DNA of 64,000 nt from Flaccisagitta enflata (GCA_965153355.1 OZ231127.1:88846001-88910000), one strand, 5' to 3'. Positions 24,734-37,198 are shown, numbered from the stretch's first letter. A program made the numbers and translations. The notes: generated by a model from the letters alone, not told the origin.

Positions 24734-24880
24734 ATTGTATGACGGGGAAAATGATTAGCTTTTTTGCAAACGCTCGACAAAAAGAAATTAATTTTTTTAC
24801 AACTGATGATGAAATGACTCAATGAAGTGTCTTTAACTGCCAATAAAATGATGACGATAAAGGTGAATAAGGAACAGTAG

Positions 24881-24887
24881 ATGATGT

Positions 24888-24922
<35 letters not shown>

Positions 24923-25105
24923 ATGATGATAATGTTTCCGATGATGATGATGATGATGATGATAATGATGATGATGATGATGATGATGCGTGATGATGAC
25001 AATGATGATAATAGTGAAGATGATGATGATGATAATGTTTCCGATGAATAGAAACCAATGAGGATGTTGATACTAACTAGGATGAAGACAATGATGATGA
25101 TGATT

Positions 25106-25158
<53 letters not shown>

Positions 25159-25160
25159 AC
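24881..25160. repeat. (GAT)n-rich region
   Basis: Several imperfect GAT arrays downstream of the nested gene. Confidence 0.9.
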
Positions 25161-25433
25161 TTACGACGACAAGAATGACAACGATAATGATGGAGATGCA
25201 GAAGAAGCAGATAAAGCGGCTATTTTAAGTTAGGTCATTATATCTTCGAAAACGCTCACTTTTCCCCTTCCACACCTAGTTGCTCCAGTTCATGTGCCAA
25301 ATACACACAAACTAAAACGTGCACACGCGTACCTGCAACCCATGGAGTACAATATCTACGTCAGTCAATGCAAAAATGTCTTGCTTAGATCTTTTTTCTA
25401 CCATACTCATAACAGAAACATAATCATGTTCCT

Positions 25434-25562
25434 GACGAAGGTTCCCGTTATCGAAATTGGCTGAAATTTTGAGGAGGTCATTTTTTCGTCAAGCCTCCGC
25501 CTTGGTCGCATTGGTGATGTCGTAGGTTACATTTGGGGGCGTTTCACGGGACGTAGCGTACA
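25434..25562 (-). repeat. Right copy of inverted ~130-bp pair bracketing the nested gene
   Basis: Reverse-complement partner of 19125-19255, ~700 bp past the nested gene's stop. In the frame matching the left copy it reads PPNVTYDITN..NGNLRQ with one TGA. I saw no other copy of this sequence in the window. Confidence 0.7.
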
Positions 25563-25774
25563 TCCAAAAAGATTACTGACGCTGCTCGCATTTTTTACCC
25601 ACAGCAAAAAAAAAAAATATTCTCTTTACAGAATTTCTCCCATTTGCTCATCCTCCTCAATCCTCATTACTATTCCTCACTTTCAACATCTCTCTTATAT
25701 CTTTTTTCCTCTTTCTTTATTCCATGTTTCCCTTCTTTTTAATGTCCTGTTTTTCTTGAGCTGGTTCTATCTGT

Positions 25775-25845
25775 TTTTTTCTTTCTTTCTTTTTTTTTCT
25801 TTCTTTCTTTCTTTTTTTCTTTTTTTCTTTTTTTCTTTTTTTCTG

Positions 25846-25901
<56 letters not shown>

Positions 25902-25978
25902 TTCCTCCTCCAATAGTTTTTGGTTCTATCTGTTTCTTTCTTTCTTTTTTTCTTTCCTTCCTTCCTTCTTTCTTTCTT

Positions 25979-26017
<39 letters not shown>

Positions 26018-26035
26018 CTTTTTCCCTCCTCCAAT
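25775..26035. repeat. (TTTC)n microsatellite, duplicated block
   Basis: Two TTTC arrays, each ending in tcctccaatagttt, at 25775-25920 and 25935-26040. Confidence 0.9.
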
Positions 26036-26519
26036 AGTTTCTTTCTTTTTCCGCATCTCTAAACATTTTGCTTCCATCTTCCACATTTTTCCCTTTTCTA
26101 TTTCACTCATTTGATATTTTCAGCCTCACTTTTCTTTTCTTCTTTTCTCTTCTTCCTTTCTTAGTCCTTTGTTTCTTTTTCTTCTTCTTTTCCCTCTTTT
26201 TCCTCTTTTGGGCACCGGCCCCGGAGAGGCCAATGACCGAAGCTTTCACATGAAGGGAAAATTTTTTCTTCTCCTTCTTTTCTTGCGCCCCCCCCCCTCT
26301 CACGCTTTCACAAGGGAGGGGCTTGAGGCCCATATCCCAGCCTCGAGGCTTCTTCTTTTTCTTTTTCGTTCTTTTTTTTCTATTTCTATTTTCTTTTTCT
26401 TCTTCTTTTTCTTCTTCTTTTTCTTCTTCTTTTTTTTTTCTATATCTATTTTCTTTTTCTTCTCCTTCTTAATTTATCTAATTTCTTTATCTAATCTTTT
26501 TCTTTTCTCCCGCCATTTT

Positions 26520-26700
26520 TGCGCTCTTTGAGCTCGTTTTTGCCCTTTTGTTGGCGGTGAGGAGTTGCCATCTGTTCGTCGAATTGCGAAGGTGTGAAGT
26601 GATTTGTTAAACAAGTGAACATGCAGACGCGCTCACTCATGATGTATGGCGCGCTCTCGCGGGGCTTCAAAAACTCGGCAGTCGGCCATTCATGGCAAAA
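26520..26700 (+). promoter_or_regulatory. CpG-richer patch, possible promoter or first exon
   Basis: After long T/C tracts, the sequence becomes CpG-rich, with an ATG at 26621 opening MQTRSLMMYGALSRGFKNSA, an Arg-rich leader-like peptide. No donor with clear phase was found. Very tentative. Confidence 0.15.
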
Positions 26701-26778
26701 AGAAAAGGGGAAAAAAAGAGGCGACCCCGCCGCGTTTTTCTTACGGTTTTCTTGCACCACACTGTTTCATCTTTTTCA

Positions 26779-26987
26779 GTTTTTAGTCGCGTGCACGCGA
26801 CTCTACAACCCACTTTGTCCGTCGGTCGGTTGGTCGGTCGGTTGGTTGGTTGGTTGGTCACACTTTACTTTTTTTTATGATTTTATTTTTTCGACTTTAC
26901 TGCTCCTGCCCAAATGGTCTGGTGACCTCAAATATGGCCCCTGCCCACCCGCACGCGACTTCGGTGGCCGTGTATCCGGCTTTGTTC
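26779..26987 (+). mobile_element. Family A hairpin element, best complete copy
   Basis: Starts with a perfect hairpin (AGTCGCGTGCACGCGACT), then CTACAACCCACTTTGTCCG, (gtcggttg)n, CTGCCCAAATGGTCTGGTGA, CCTCAAATATGGCCCCTGCC, the far-end motif GCACGCGACTTCGGTGGCC and end TATCCGGCTTTGTT. Confidence 0.8.
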
Positions 26988-27019
26988 TCAGTAATTTTAG
27001 TCATCATTCTCATTCTTTT

Positions 27020-27395
27020 GTCCTTTTTCTTCTTCTTCTTCTTCCTTTTCTGCTTCTGCTTCTGCTACTTCTTTTTCATTTTCTTTTTCTTTTTCTTTTT
27101 CTTTTTCTTTTTCTTTTTCTTTTTCTTTTTCTTTTTCTTTTTCATTTTCATTTTCATTTTCATTTTCATTTTCATTTTCTTTTTCATTTTCATTTTCATT
27201 TTCATTTTCTCCTTCTTTTTCTTTTTCTTTTTCTTTTTCTTCTTCTTCTTCTTCTTCTTCTTCTTCTTCTTCTTCTTCTTCTTCTTCTTCTTCTTCTTCT
27301 TCTTCTTTTTCTTTTTCTTTTACTTTTTCTTCTTCTTCTTCCTCTTTTTTCTTTTTCTTTTTCTTTTTCTCCTTCCGTTCCTTCTTTTCCTAATT
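27020..27395. repeat. T/C-rich (TTTTTC)n and (TTC)n tract
   Basis: Polypyrimidine satellite. Poly-Phe/Leu frames are artefacts. Confidence 0.95.
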
Positions 27396-27465
27396 CCTTC
27401 ATCATCATCTTCTCCATCTCCTCCGTCATTTTTTTTCACATTTGAATAGTGACTTTTGCAGCCAT

Positions 27466-27805
27466 AGGCAGCATTGCGTCACCGCTGACAGCCTCGACGG
27501 CAGCGCCGTGTCGCCGCTGACAGCCTCGACGGCAGCGCCTTGTCGCCGCAGACAGCCTCGACGGCAGCGCCGTGTCACCGCAGACAGCCTCGACGGCAGC
27601 GCCGTGTCGCCGCTGACAGCCTCGACGGCAGCGCCGTGTCGCCGCAGACAGCCTCGATGGCAGCGCCGTGTCGCCGCAGACAGCCTTGACGGCAGCGCCG
27701 TGTCGCCGCAGACAGCCTCGACGGCAGCGCCGTGTCGCCGCAGACAGCCTCAACGGCAGCGCCGTGTCGCCGCAGACAGCCTCGACGGCAGCGCCATTGG
27801 TGGCG
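27466..27805. repeat. 32-bp GC-rich minisatellite, ~10 copies
   Basis: Unit starts GACAGCCTCGACGGCAGCGC at 27487 and recurs every 32 bp to 27775. The unit has about six CpGs. Because 32 is not divisible by 3, a frame that stays open through three units passes all phases. Both strands are stop-free over the array. Confidence 0.9.
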
Positions 27806-28257
27806 CGGCGAAGGGCGGCATAAAAAAAAAACCTCAAAAATCTGAGCCATAAAGGAGCTGAAAACATATGATCAACGCGGCAGGCCGCAAATCATTTCAG
27901 CTCGATGCTTCAGCTTAACATTCGTTCCGCTTACGACACTCTATAGCAAATTTCAATCCTTTCCCTCTGCCTTCTTTCATTTTTCTTTTCTTTTTTCTCT
28001 CTCTCTTTCGTCGTTCCTTCGTATATTTCTTTCTCTTTCCTTTCTGTTTCCTTGCTTTCTCCTTTTCCTATTTTTTTTCTTTTTTTCGTTCTCTTTTCCC
28101 CCTGTCTCTCCCCATCCCTTGTTTGTATATCTTTCTGTCTATCTTTGTCTGTCAAATCTCTGACTGTCTTTGTTTGTCTTTATTTATGTGGAAATGTAAA
28201 ATGTGGCTCTCTCTGTCTCTGTCTCTCTGTCTTTATGTCTTTCTGTCTTTATGTCTC

Positions 28258-28258
<1 letters not shown>

Positions 28259-28352
<94 letters not shown>

Positions 28353-28439
28353 CGCCTGTGCAAACATCCCCTAATGTCCGCCTAGATTTTTCATACTTTC
28401 GAGGCTATTACCCTCGTTTTCCATTTTTCTTTCCATTTT

Positions 28440-28515
<76 letters not shown>
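28259..28515. repeat. Two (CT)n arrays
   Basis: 28259-28350 and 28444-28515. Confidence 0.95.
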
Positions 28516-28518
<3 letters not shown>

Positions 28519-28837
28519 TTTCGTCCCTCCCATATTTCATCCATTTTCCTATATTTTCTTTAGTTTTGTTTCGTTCTTTTAAACTTTTGAAAGTTCTCTA
28601 GACAAGGCTTTTGTTTACCTTGCTTAACTTGTTTACCCAATTTGTTTTCCTTTGAAGACAATCATGACAAGAGGAGGTATCTCCACTTTTCATCCTCTTC
28701 CAGCTTCCGTTATCAACCCTTCTTTCAATACCGTTTCTAAGGTAGTGGTTCAAAGTCCATGTCCCTATTTTTACGCTACATGTCGCTGACTAACTCTCTC
28801 TTTGTCTAACCTTCTTCGTGCCCATCACTCTGTACCT

Positions 28838-29141
<304 letters not shown>

Positions 29142-29216
29142 TCGTCCTAATTTCCTGCATATTTTTCAGTGTGTCCATCGTTCCTTCTTGTCTTCCTACA
29201 AGTTATTTTTTCTCAG

Positions 29217-29336
29217 ACGAAGCGCTGAAGTGGCGTACAGAAGTAGTTCACAAAGAAAAACTAACAAGAATACATGTTTACCCCGACCACCTTTCTGCCA
29301 GGCCGGTTCAAAGGGATCTTTCATTGACCGAGCAAT
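29217..29336 (+). CDS. Candidate orphan exon
   Basis: A 120-nt stretch begins after a strong acceptor (ttattttttctCAG) and ends at a plausible donor (GCAAT/GTAAGG). One frame is open across it, phase 1 to phase 1 (EALKWRTEVVHKEKLTRIHV then YPDHLSARPVQRDLSLTEQ). The composition looks coding, unlike the surrounding CT/CTGT repeats. No partner exon could be linked with confidence. It lies in neurexin intron 2 on the strand of the nested gene. It could be a lone exon of another gene or chance. Confidence 0.25.
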
Positions 29337-29515
29337 GTAAGGGGGGCAAAAAAAAAAAGAATAATTCTGACCACAAAAAAAAAGACTAATTCTGACACTA
29401 CATCGTTAGAAATCATTCTTTAAGTGTAAAGTATGTAAATCTATTAGTCGGAGTAAAAGGATGTAAAAGAAAACTACACTCCAAGAAAAAAAAAGAGGTT
29501 ATGATGACTGAATGA

Positions 29516-29784
29516 GGGGGCGTTTCTAGTCAAAGACGATCGCGGTTTGAGAGGGCCACTCGGTCGCTCGCTACGTTCGTTCTCTCGCACCGCTCACTCC
29601 GCTCACTCGCTCCGCAGCGCTCCGCTTCGCTACGCTCGCTTCGCTCGCTTGCTCCGTTCACGGGCTCGCTCACCCACTTCGCTCACTCCCTCATGGGACA
29701 GTTGAAAATCTTGAATATGTGTTCACGCTGTTATCGCGTTTCACGGGTACAAACGCGTTTTTCGTCTTCACTAGAAACACGCCC
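29516..29784 (-). mobile_element. PIF/Harbinger-like MITE, copy C5 (complete)
   Basis: Flanked by perfect TGA duplications (29513-29515, 29785-29787). Termini GGGGGCGTTTCTAGTC and CACTAGAAACACGCCC. The core is ctcgctacgttcg... with ctcatgggacagttgaa. Confidence 0.85.
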
Positions 29785-29906
29785 TGAGACAGTCGCGAAT
29801 TAATGTTGTACCAGACGCGGGTTGGTCTGCTCCTTCATCAGCATCGTCTTTCTTTTCAGCTGAGAATAAACATTTAAGGTTAGAAATAGAATATGAATAT
29901 CAATTA

Positions 29907-30028
29907 ACAAGGCCATGTAGGCCAATAAGGTGCGACGTGTGGATCGCCGAACGAATACGTTACCAACAGACAGACCAACCGACCAACGGACACAGCTAGA
30001 TATAGAGGTGCTTTGTCGCACCTAAAAA
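29907..30028 (-). mobile_element. Family B hairpin element
   Basis: Reverse orientation: AACAAGGCCATGTAGGCC, AAGGTGCGACG, a (GACCAACC)n-like body, and terminal hairpin AGGTGCTTTGTCGCACCT followed by AAAA. Confidence 0.75.
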
Positions 30029-30194
30029 ACACAATAGATATGCATATATGACGCCTGTCTTGAATATCGGAGATGGTAATTCAATGAATTTATCATTTAA
30101 GCATGATCAATTGATCACACGAAGATCACACAGTCTTCAAACTTTCTTTATTTAATGTATCAAAGGCTTTGGGCCCTTGATTCTTATATTCATA

Positions 30195-30348
30195 AAAACA
30201 AGGCCGGATACACGGCAATCCAGTCGCGGACGGTTTGGCAGGGGTGGTGCGAAAACCGCTCGGAATTCAAAAATGTGACGGACTGACGGACCGACCTACC
30301 GACCAACCGACACGGCAAGGTGTAGAGTCGCGTGTCCGCGACTAAAAA
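30195..30348 (-). mobile_element. Family A hairpin element, reverse
   Basis: AAAACAAGGCCGGATACACG, CAGTCGCGGACGG, (GACCGACC)n body and hairpin AGTCGCGTGTCCGCGACT then AAAAA. Loop changes keep the stem paired. Confidence 0.8.
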
Positions 30349-30739
30349 TCAACATCTTGTTTGAAAGTATGAAGTGATATGTTTACATTGTTTTGTTGAC
30401 GTTGTCGCTGAACGTCTACGCTTCAGTGCTACACTTTTCAATTCATAACAAACAAAAAAACAACAATTGTAATATACGAAGTAACTTTTGATTAAAACGC
30501 GAGAATATTTCATATATCTCATTCATGTTTTTACCGGTTTTATGCTTTCTATTAATATCCAACACAATATTTGCCCATTTACAATATTTTTTATCACTTT
30601 CAGCTGTTTGATATCAAATGGTGAATTATTATCCACGCTTGAAATAGAATCGCGCGTTTATCCGGCCAAGCTCATTACTTTTTCATAAAGCGAGCAAGGT
30701 GGAAGGGGAGATGGACCCTTCAGAGGGAGGTGGTGTAGA

Positions 30740-30978
30740 CTCTACTATCTTGGTAATAAGTATATCAACATCTGAAAAAAAGCCATAACTTTAGAAGAGT
30801 GTTGCTCTTAGACAATTAAAGCTATAATGACCAGATTGGTCTAATTTTGAATATTTGTTTAAATTCGTTAAATTGCGACTAATTTGGTAATTGTAATTTT
30901 ATTTGTTTAGGAACACCACTCTTGCAAAGTTAAGGCTTCTTTTCAGATGTTGATATACTTTTTAGCAAGATAGTAGAG
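30740..30978. mobile_element. Foldback MITE, CTCTACTATCTTG termini
   Basis: CTCTACTATCTTGGTAATAA at left and CAAGATAGTAGAG at right, with ~70-bp inverted arms (TATATCAACATCTGAAAA, AAGAGTGTTGC). Related to the element nested at 55459-55649. Confidence 0.8.
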
Positions 30979-31500
30979 GGCGGACTGTGTATATGAGGAG
31001 AGTTGAAGTAGGCAGTTGGTAGGTGGGAGTTATGGAAGGAAGGTTGCCAACGACAGAAGAGAGTTATGGGCCATAAAGGGAAACTGCCTAGATACTATAA
31101 GGCAGAGAAACTAGGGACGGACACCAGGTGAGAGATGCGGACTCTTATAAAGAAGTGCCGAACGGACAGAAGAAAAAGCTGGACCGCAGTTGAGGGGGCA
31201 AAATGTAGATTCTGGCCGCACTGTAGAAGGGATTAAAGTCTAAACAGGAGTGGTATTAAAAAAAACTCCAGTTGAGAGTGAGATGGAGTTGTGGACAGAA
31301 ATGTGGACAGAAATGCGGACAGTAATACGAACGGCAAAGTGAAGGTTGTGACTGTGGTAGGGACCAAAGGGACTCAAGGGACTAAAGGGAAGAGGTGTTT
31401 AAATACACATACTTTTATATCTCCATGAGAAATATGATATTATCAGCGAACGCATGACCGATCGTGTAATGAGCGTGATAAAAGTTTTACACTTTGGTTC
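30979..31500. other. A/G-rich unique intronic DNA
   Basis: No gene, splice-flanked frame or transposon end seen; short repeated phrases (tggacagaaatg, gggactaaaggg) only. Confidence 0.4.
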
Positions 31501-31654
31501 CAGTTCTAATTCACTGATAATTGTTTTTTCTCCTCCCATCCATCCCATCCATCACCATCCACCATCATCAATTCATAATTTTCCTTCTCTCTTTCATTCC
31601 TTCATCTATTTCCAATCGTAACCACGGCACTGGAACATTATTCCCTTTTTCTTT

Positions 31655-31791
<137 letters not shown>

Positions 31792-32053
31792 AGCGAGTGT
31801 GAGTGCTTAACTCGCTTTACAGTCTTTTCTTTTATTTGTTTCCGTCCGTGTGACTGGCTATCTGTCTGTCGGACCTTGTGAGTGTGTCTGTCTGTCTGTC
31901 TGTCTCTGTCTGTCTGTGTCTTTGTGTCTGTTTATCGGGCTGTGTGTGTGGTTCCCTGTTTGTCAGTTTATCTTTGTGTCTGTCTGTTTACTTGTATGTC
32001 TCTGTCTGTCCGTCTCTCCTTCTATATGTCTGTCTTTCTGTGTGTCAGTGTGT

Positions 32054-32280
<227 letters not shown>

Positions 32281-32310
32281 CCATATATATAAAGATCTTC
32301 GGGTCCTTAC

Positions 32311-32452
32311 CTAGATTAAGTCTGACAACGGCTTCTCCCTTAATGAGCCTAATTTCGAAAAAATCGAATTGTCCTCCGTCGTCCGTGTACATGAGAAGTC
32401 CGTGTTCCCGGTCCGTACGAAATTGGAACGAAAGAGAACCGTTTTGACACGC
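32311..32452 (-). CDS. Nrx-1: Neurexin exon 2: LNS1 core
   Basis: The 142-nt exon starts after a pyrimidine-rich acceptor (ccattgCAG) and ends at CTAG/GTAAGG in phase 1. It encodes ACQNGSLSFQFRTDREHG, then a segment with GLLMYTDDGGQFDFFEIRL, ending RLNLG. This is the most conserved stretch of neurexin LNS1, including the DDGG..DFFE signature, and it is what identifies the gene. A compound (AG)n(AC)n microsatellite (pre-mRNA sense) begins about 35 nt past the donor. Confidence 0.9.
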
Positions 32453-33179
32453 CTGCAATGGGGGAAAAAGGAAAAGGAAAGGCCAAATGAGGAAAAGAAA
32501 AGAACAAATGAAAAAAAGAAAAGAACAAATGAATAAAGGAAAAGAATAAATGAGTAAAGGAAAGAACAAAGGAATAAAAGAAAAGAACAAATGAAAGAAG
32601 AAAAAGAACAAAAAAATAAAGAAAAAGAACAAATGAATAAAGAAAAGAAGAAATGAAAGAAGAAAAAGATCAAATGAAAAAAGATGTAATAATAAATGAA
32701 TAGAGAGAAGAACAAATGAAATAAAGAAAATAAGATTGAAAAAAAGAAAAGAACAAGCAACCTGGGGTTAAAACAACGGCGCGCAAGGGGGGGAGGGGAC
32801 TGGGGAGAGATGGAAATGCGCATTTACTGAGACTACTCAAGGGGGTTTATTCCGAAAAAAAAGTTGCCGGCCAACCAACCAAACGATCAATTGTCATACC
32901 AACCCCTAGAGTGTCGATCACGTGACTAAAATTATGAATGAATCATGTTTAAGAATACAGAAAGGCGAAAAAACAAGCGCAAATAAAAAGAAACATTCGT
33001 GGAGTAAGCTATAAAAACCTGATTTGCATAACGCGGCTTTAAAAATTTGTGTTCTTTAAAATGGCATAAATAATCTGAATTAAGTCTTTCAAAATTGGCA
33101 CTATAGAAACCATTTATTTCCCACTAAAATCAAACAATGAATTGAAAACATTTGCATATTTGAAAAGAAATCCATGAAG

Positions 33180-33420
33180 TTATCTACGCAGTTGCACCCT
33201 AAAGCAACAATGTCGAGTGCTTAGAATTTGGAAAAGAAAAAGCGACATAGAGCCGACGTTCCCTGCTCCACGGACGCGCTACACGTCACTCAGCCGGTCA
33301 CAGGTGCAGGACCACTGCTCGAGAGCCCGAGGGGGTTGACAACATCATGTAACACTGCCCCGAGCGGGTCTTCCCATGGTCAGACGTTAAGGCGTGGGGA
33401 TTAACAGAATCACGACATGA
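33180..33420. other. GC-richer island in neurexin intron 1
   Basis: 33240-33400 is CpG-rich relative to its surroundings and not repetitive. No open reading frame with splice sites and no RNA gene consensus recognised. Could be regulatory or an unrecognised RNA. Confidence 0.25.
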
Positions 33421-33889
33421 ATGCAAAAGTATTTTTTCTTCTTAGAAAAAGTGATTAACTACCAAACTTCTTTATACTGCGTTTTTGCATAACCTAAGAA
33501 AAAAAACATCGGCGCGAAGCCATAATGACAATTGCGCTGATCGCTACACATAAATCTGAGGCAGCAGAGTATCTTATATCTTAAGTTGTTGCTCGAGAAT
33601 CCAGCCCGGTGCAATGGTGTACATCGATAAATGCGCTGTTGCATTACTATTGGACCGTGTAGGTTCATTATCGAGGCACAACTGTTTTATTAACGTTTGG
33701 TAGCACAGTGCACAAATGTGGGTGTCAAAGCGTTCATACTTTACTGCTTACAATCAGTCTTTAAAAAAATTAGTGAATTAAAAAAAAAAGGTTTTTTTTT
33801 TGGGGGGGGGGGGAAAGAAATTTAAATTTCCTCTCCATATCTCAGTTACATCTTAAATTGCTCTCACTTGATCATCTCACTCAATCATT

Positions 33890-34225
33890 TTGAGCCTCGA
33901 CCATCCAGACAATTCTCTGCTTATCTCTGTTTCATTCTTAGTAGCTTTCCTTCGCTCACCTTGCTTACTCTCACTGCTCAAACATTAGCCCTATGCTGCT
34001 TTGCCTTGTGCAAGCAGTGGACCTCTTCAGCGCACCGAGCCTCGGCCATCCAAACAATTCTCCGCTTATCTCTATTTCATTCTTAGTGGCTTTCCATCGC
34101 TCACTTTGCTCACTCAGTGCACTCAAATATTAGCCCTATGCTGCTTTGCCTCGGGCTAGCAGAGATACTCTTCGGCGCACCGTGCCTCGACCAACCAGAC
34201 AATTCTCTCCTTATCTCAGTTTCAT
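33890..34225. repeat. ~146-bp tandem repeat, 2.3 copies
   Basis: gcctcgaccatccagacaat recurs near 34040 and 34183, with cttatctctgtttcattctt and attagccctatgctgctttg. Confidence 0.85.
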
Positions 34226-34696
34226 TCTCTGTTGCATTGATTATTCAAATGCTTTTGTCGTTTTAATCTGTTCCAATGTGCATCTCATTCTTGTTTCTTT
34301 CTCTCATTTATCCCCCTCGGCAGCTCACCGATCGTCTCTGTCTTTATCTGTCTCTGTCGCTCTGTCTTTCTGTCTCTCTGTCTCTCTGTCTTTCTGTCTT
34401 AATCGTTACATAATCTTTTATAAAATATGCTTTTCATCTTTCTTTTTCTGTCTTTGTCTGTGCCTGTATGTATCTGCCTCTCTCTCGAAAAGGCGAAACC
34501 GCAAACGAAAAAACAAACTACTAACACACAATTAGACACACACGCACGCACGCACGCACACGCACGCATGCACACGCACGCACACACACACGAACACACA
34601 AACATTAACACGCGCGCGCGCTCGTTTAAAATCAAATATATCGAAACTCATCTGCCAACAGGTTTCTTTTCATTGATGGAATCTCTTTTCAATTTT

Positions 34697-34837
34697 TTGA
34701 CGCGGACTCTATAAGCCAATTTTCGCTTGGTCTGTCGGTTCTTCGATCTGTCCGTCACAAAGTTGTTTTTTTTTAGGTTTTCCGCTCCTGCCCACCCGTC
34801 CGCGACTAATGCTGCCGTGTATACGGCCTTGTTTTTT
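34697..34837 (+). mobile_element. Family A hairpin element, damaged
   Basis: GACGCGGACTCTATAAGCC start (hairpin lost), gtctgtcggttc body, CTCCTGCCCACCCGTCCGCG, far end ATACGGCCTTGTTTT. Confidence 0.65.
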
Positions 34838-35019
34838 ATCAATTTATCTATTCTTTTTTTTTTCTGTCTTTTTTTATGGGGATACTCGTTATCAGAAGCC
34901 CAATATGATGTCAATGAACCTTCTAAAACTGAAAAATCATTTTTTTTTTAAAACTTGATAAGTGACCTCATTAACCTTAGGTTATCATTTTCACGCAATT
35001 GAACGGCATAATAAAATAA

Positions 35020-35640
<621 letters not shown>

Positions 35641-35709
35641 TCGTGCGTGTGCGTCTTTTTGGTTTTTCTTTTTGCTTTTTTTCGCTCTCTCTCCTGTGAG
35701 GTCTCTCAC

Positions 35710-35967
35710 CTGCCATTTTGGGTATTTGACGTAGGTCTGCTTGGTTCCATCGAGATGAAGTCCTTCAATCGTCGAGACGAGCAAACAAAAGACCACCATC
35801 GCGGCTAGCAGACATAATAGGGCTTTGCCGCCGCCAAATCTGCCGTTGATGCTTCCGCCGAATCTGCCGCCGATTCTGCCGCCGATTTTGCCGTCGGCGG
35901 CGCCGCTTTTGGCGCTGGATTCCGGCGCCGCTGCGGACGCCGAATTCATCTTTCGAGTTGTGGCCAT
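35710..35967 (-). CDS. Nrx-1: Neurexin exon 1: start codon, signal segment, start of LNS1
   Basis: This exon encodes 86 residues. Neurexins are presynaptic type I membrane proteins that bind neuroligins and other postsynaptic partners. The ATG has a good context (A at -3, G at +4). Residues 1-48 are Ala/Ser- then Gly/Arg/Phe-rich, with GGRIGG, GGRFGG and NGRFGGG units. Residues 49-69 (ALLCLLAAMVVFCLLV core) form a hydrophobic signal segment. After it comes LHLDGTKQTYVKYPKWQ, the first beta strand of the first laminin-G domain. The exon ends at a phase-0 donor (CAG/GTGAGA). M7 is an alternative start. The amino part before the signal segment is longer than usual. The next exon joins in frame to give PKWQ-ACQNGS, the classical neurexin LNS1 entry. 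A 250-bp CA repeat (pre-mRNA sense) starts downstream of the donor. Confidence 0.85.
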
Positions 35968-36121
35968 ATTTCTTTTTTTTTTCTAGTTGGTTTGTTTTTT
36001 CTTTTTCATTCAGTCGGCCGGGTTTTGTTCTTTATTCTGTTTCTTTCTTTATATATTTCCTTTTTTTTTGACGGCCGGCTTGTGTTAATCCGTTTGAGTT
36101 TCGCGGATTCGATGTTTTTGA

Positions 36122-36166
36122 GGGTTTTTTTTTTTTTTTTTTTTTTTTTTGAGAGATAGAAAGAAT

Positions 36167-36237
<71 letters not shown>

Positions 36238-36572
36238 AAAAAATGGATGGAGGAAAAGGGTGGGTTGGGGACATGGTTAAGTTATTGGGTCATGTACTCA
36301 GCCATGTCAGTTTGACAAGAAAAATTTTTGTCATTGACAATTTTTGCCAGTTTCCTTTGCCAGTGTGCACCCTCAGTCATGTGGATAAATGGACAATAAT
36401 TGTGGTCTTTCATTACTTCATTCTTCCGTCCCTTCACATGAGAAGATTAATTGAAAGGAATAAAAGAGACAACTCAACAACAACTACAACAACAACAACA
36501 ACAACAACAACGACAACGACAACGACAACAACAACAACAACAATAATAACAACAACAACAACGACAACAACA
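36122..36572. repeat. Poly-T, (GA)n and (AAC)n tracts
   Basis: 36125-36150 T run, 36170-36232 GA, 36473-36572 AAC. They lie upstream of the neurexin start; no core promoter could be assigned. Confidence 0.9.
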
Positions 36573-36925
36573 ATTAAGGACAAGAGAAAGAAGAAAAATG
36601 GCTCCAGAAAAAAACAAAGACCAGTAGAGAGAAAAGAACAATTTTAATGGTCTATTTGAATTTGAATATGTAAATGGGAAAGGAAAAAAGATAAAAGAAG
36701 CAAAAAAGAAAGGACAGAAAAATTTAAAAAGTTGTGATTAAAAAAAAACAAAAGAATTAAAAGAAGTAAAAGAAGGGAAAAAAGACAAGAGTCAGGATTG
36801 AATCAAGCCGCAGATTGAATCGAGCCGCTCGCGCTCTGGCGGAAATGGCGAAAACAATTAATCAAGTAAAATAGCGTCGGAGAACCGATTTTTTTCCCCT
36901 CCCCTCCCGGATGTAACCATATCCA

Positions 36926-37189
36926 GGGCGTGTTTCTGGTGAAGACAACAATTGAGATCATTCCCGTTAATCTCGTTAACAGCTTCAACACATATTCATG
37001 GATATCCGCAACCTCATAAGTGTGTGGGCAAAGAGAATGAGTGAGTGAGCCCGTGAATTGAGTGAATGAGCGGAGCAAGTGTAAAGCAAAGTGATGTAAA
37101 GTGGGTGAGCAGCGCGAGCGAACGTACATAGTGAGCGAGCGATCGAGTGGCCCTTTCGAAACGCGATTGTCTCGTGTGGAGAAAAGCCC
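36926..37189 (+). mobile_element. PIF/Harbinger-like MITE, copy C6 (diverged)
   Basis: GGGCGTGTTTCTGGTGAAGA start, aacacatattca landmark, gagtgagtgagcccgtgaa core, end AAACGCGATTGTCTCG...AAGCCC then TCA. Confidence 0.7.
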
Positions 37190-37198
37190 TCAATGCCT

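Noticed and set aside
33240-33400. GC-rich stretch considered as an rRNA or tRNA gene
   Set aside because: No tRNA A/B boxes in register, no cloverleaf and no rRNA core sequence recognised.
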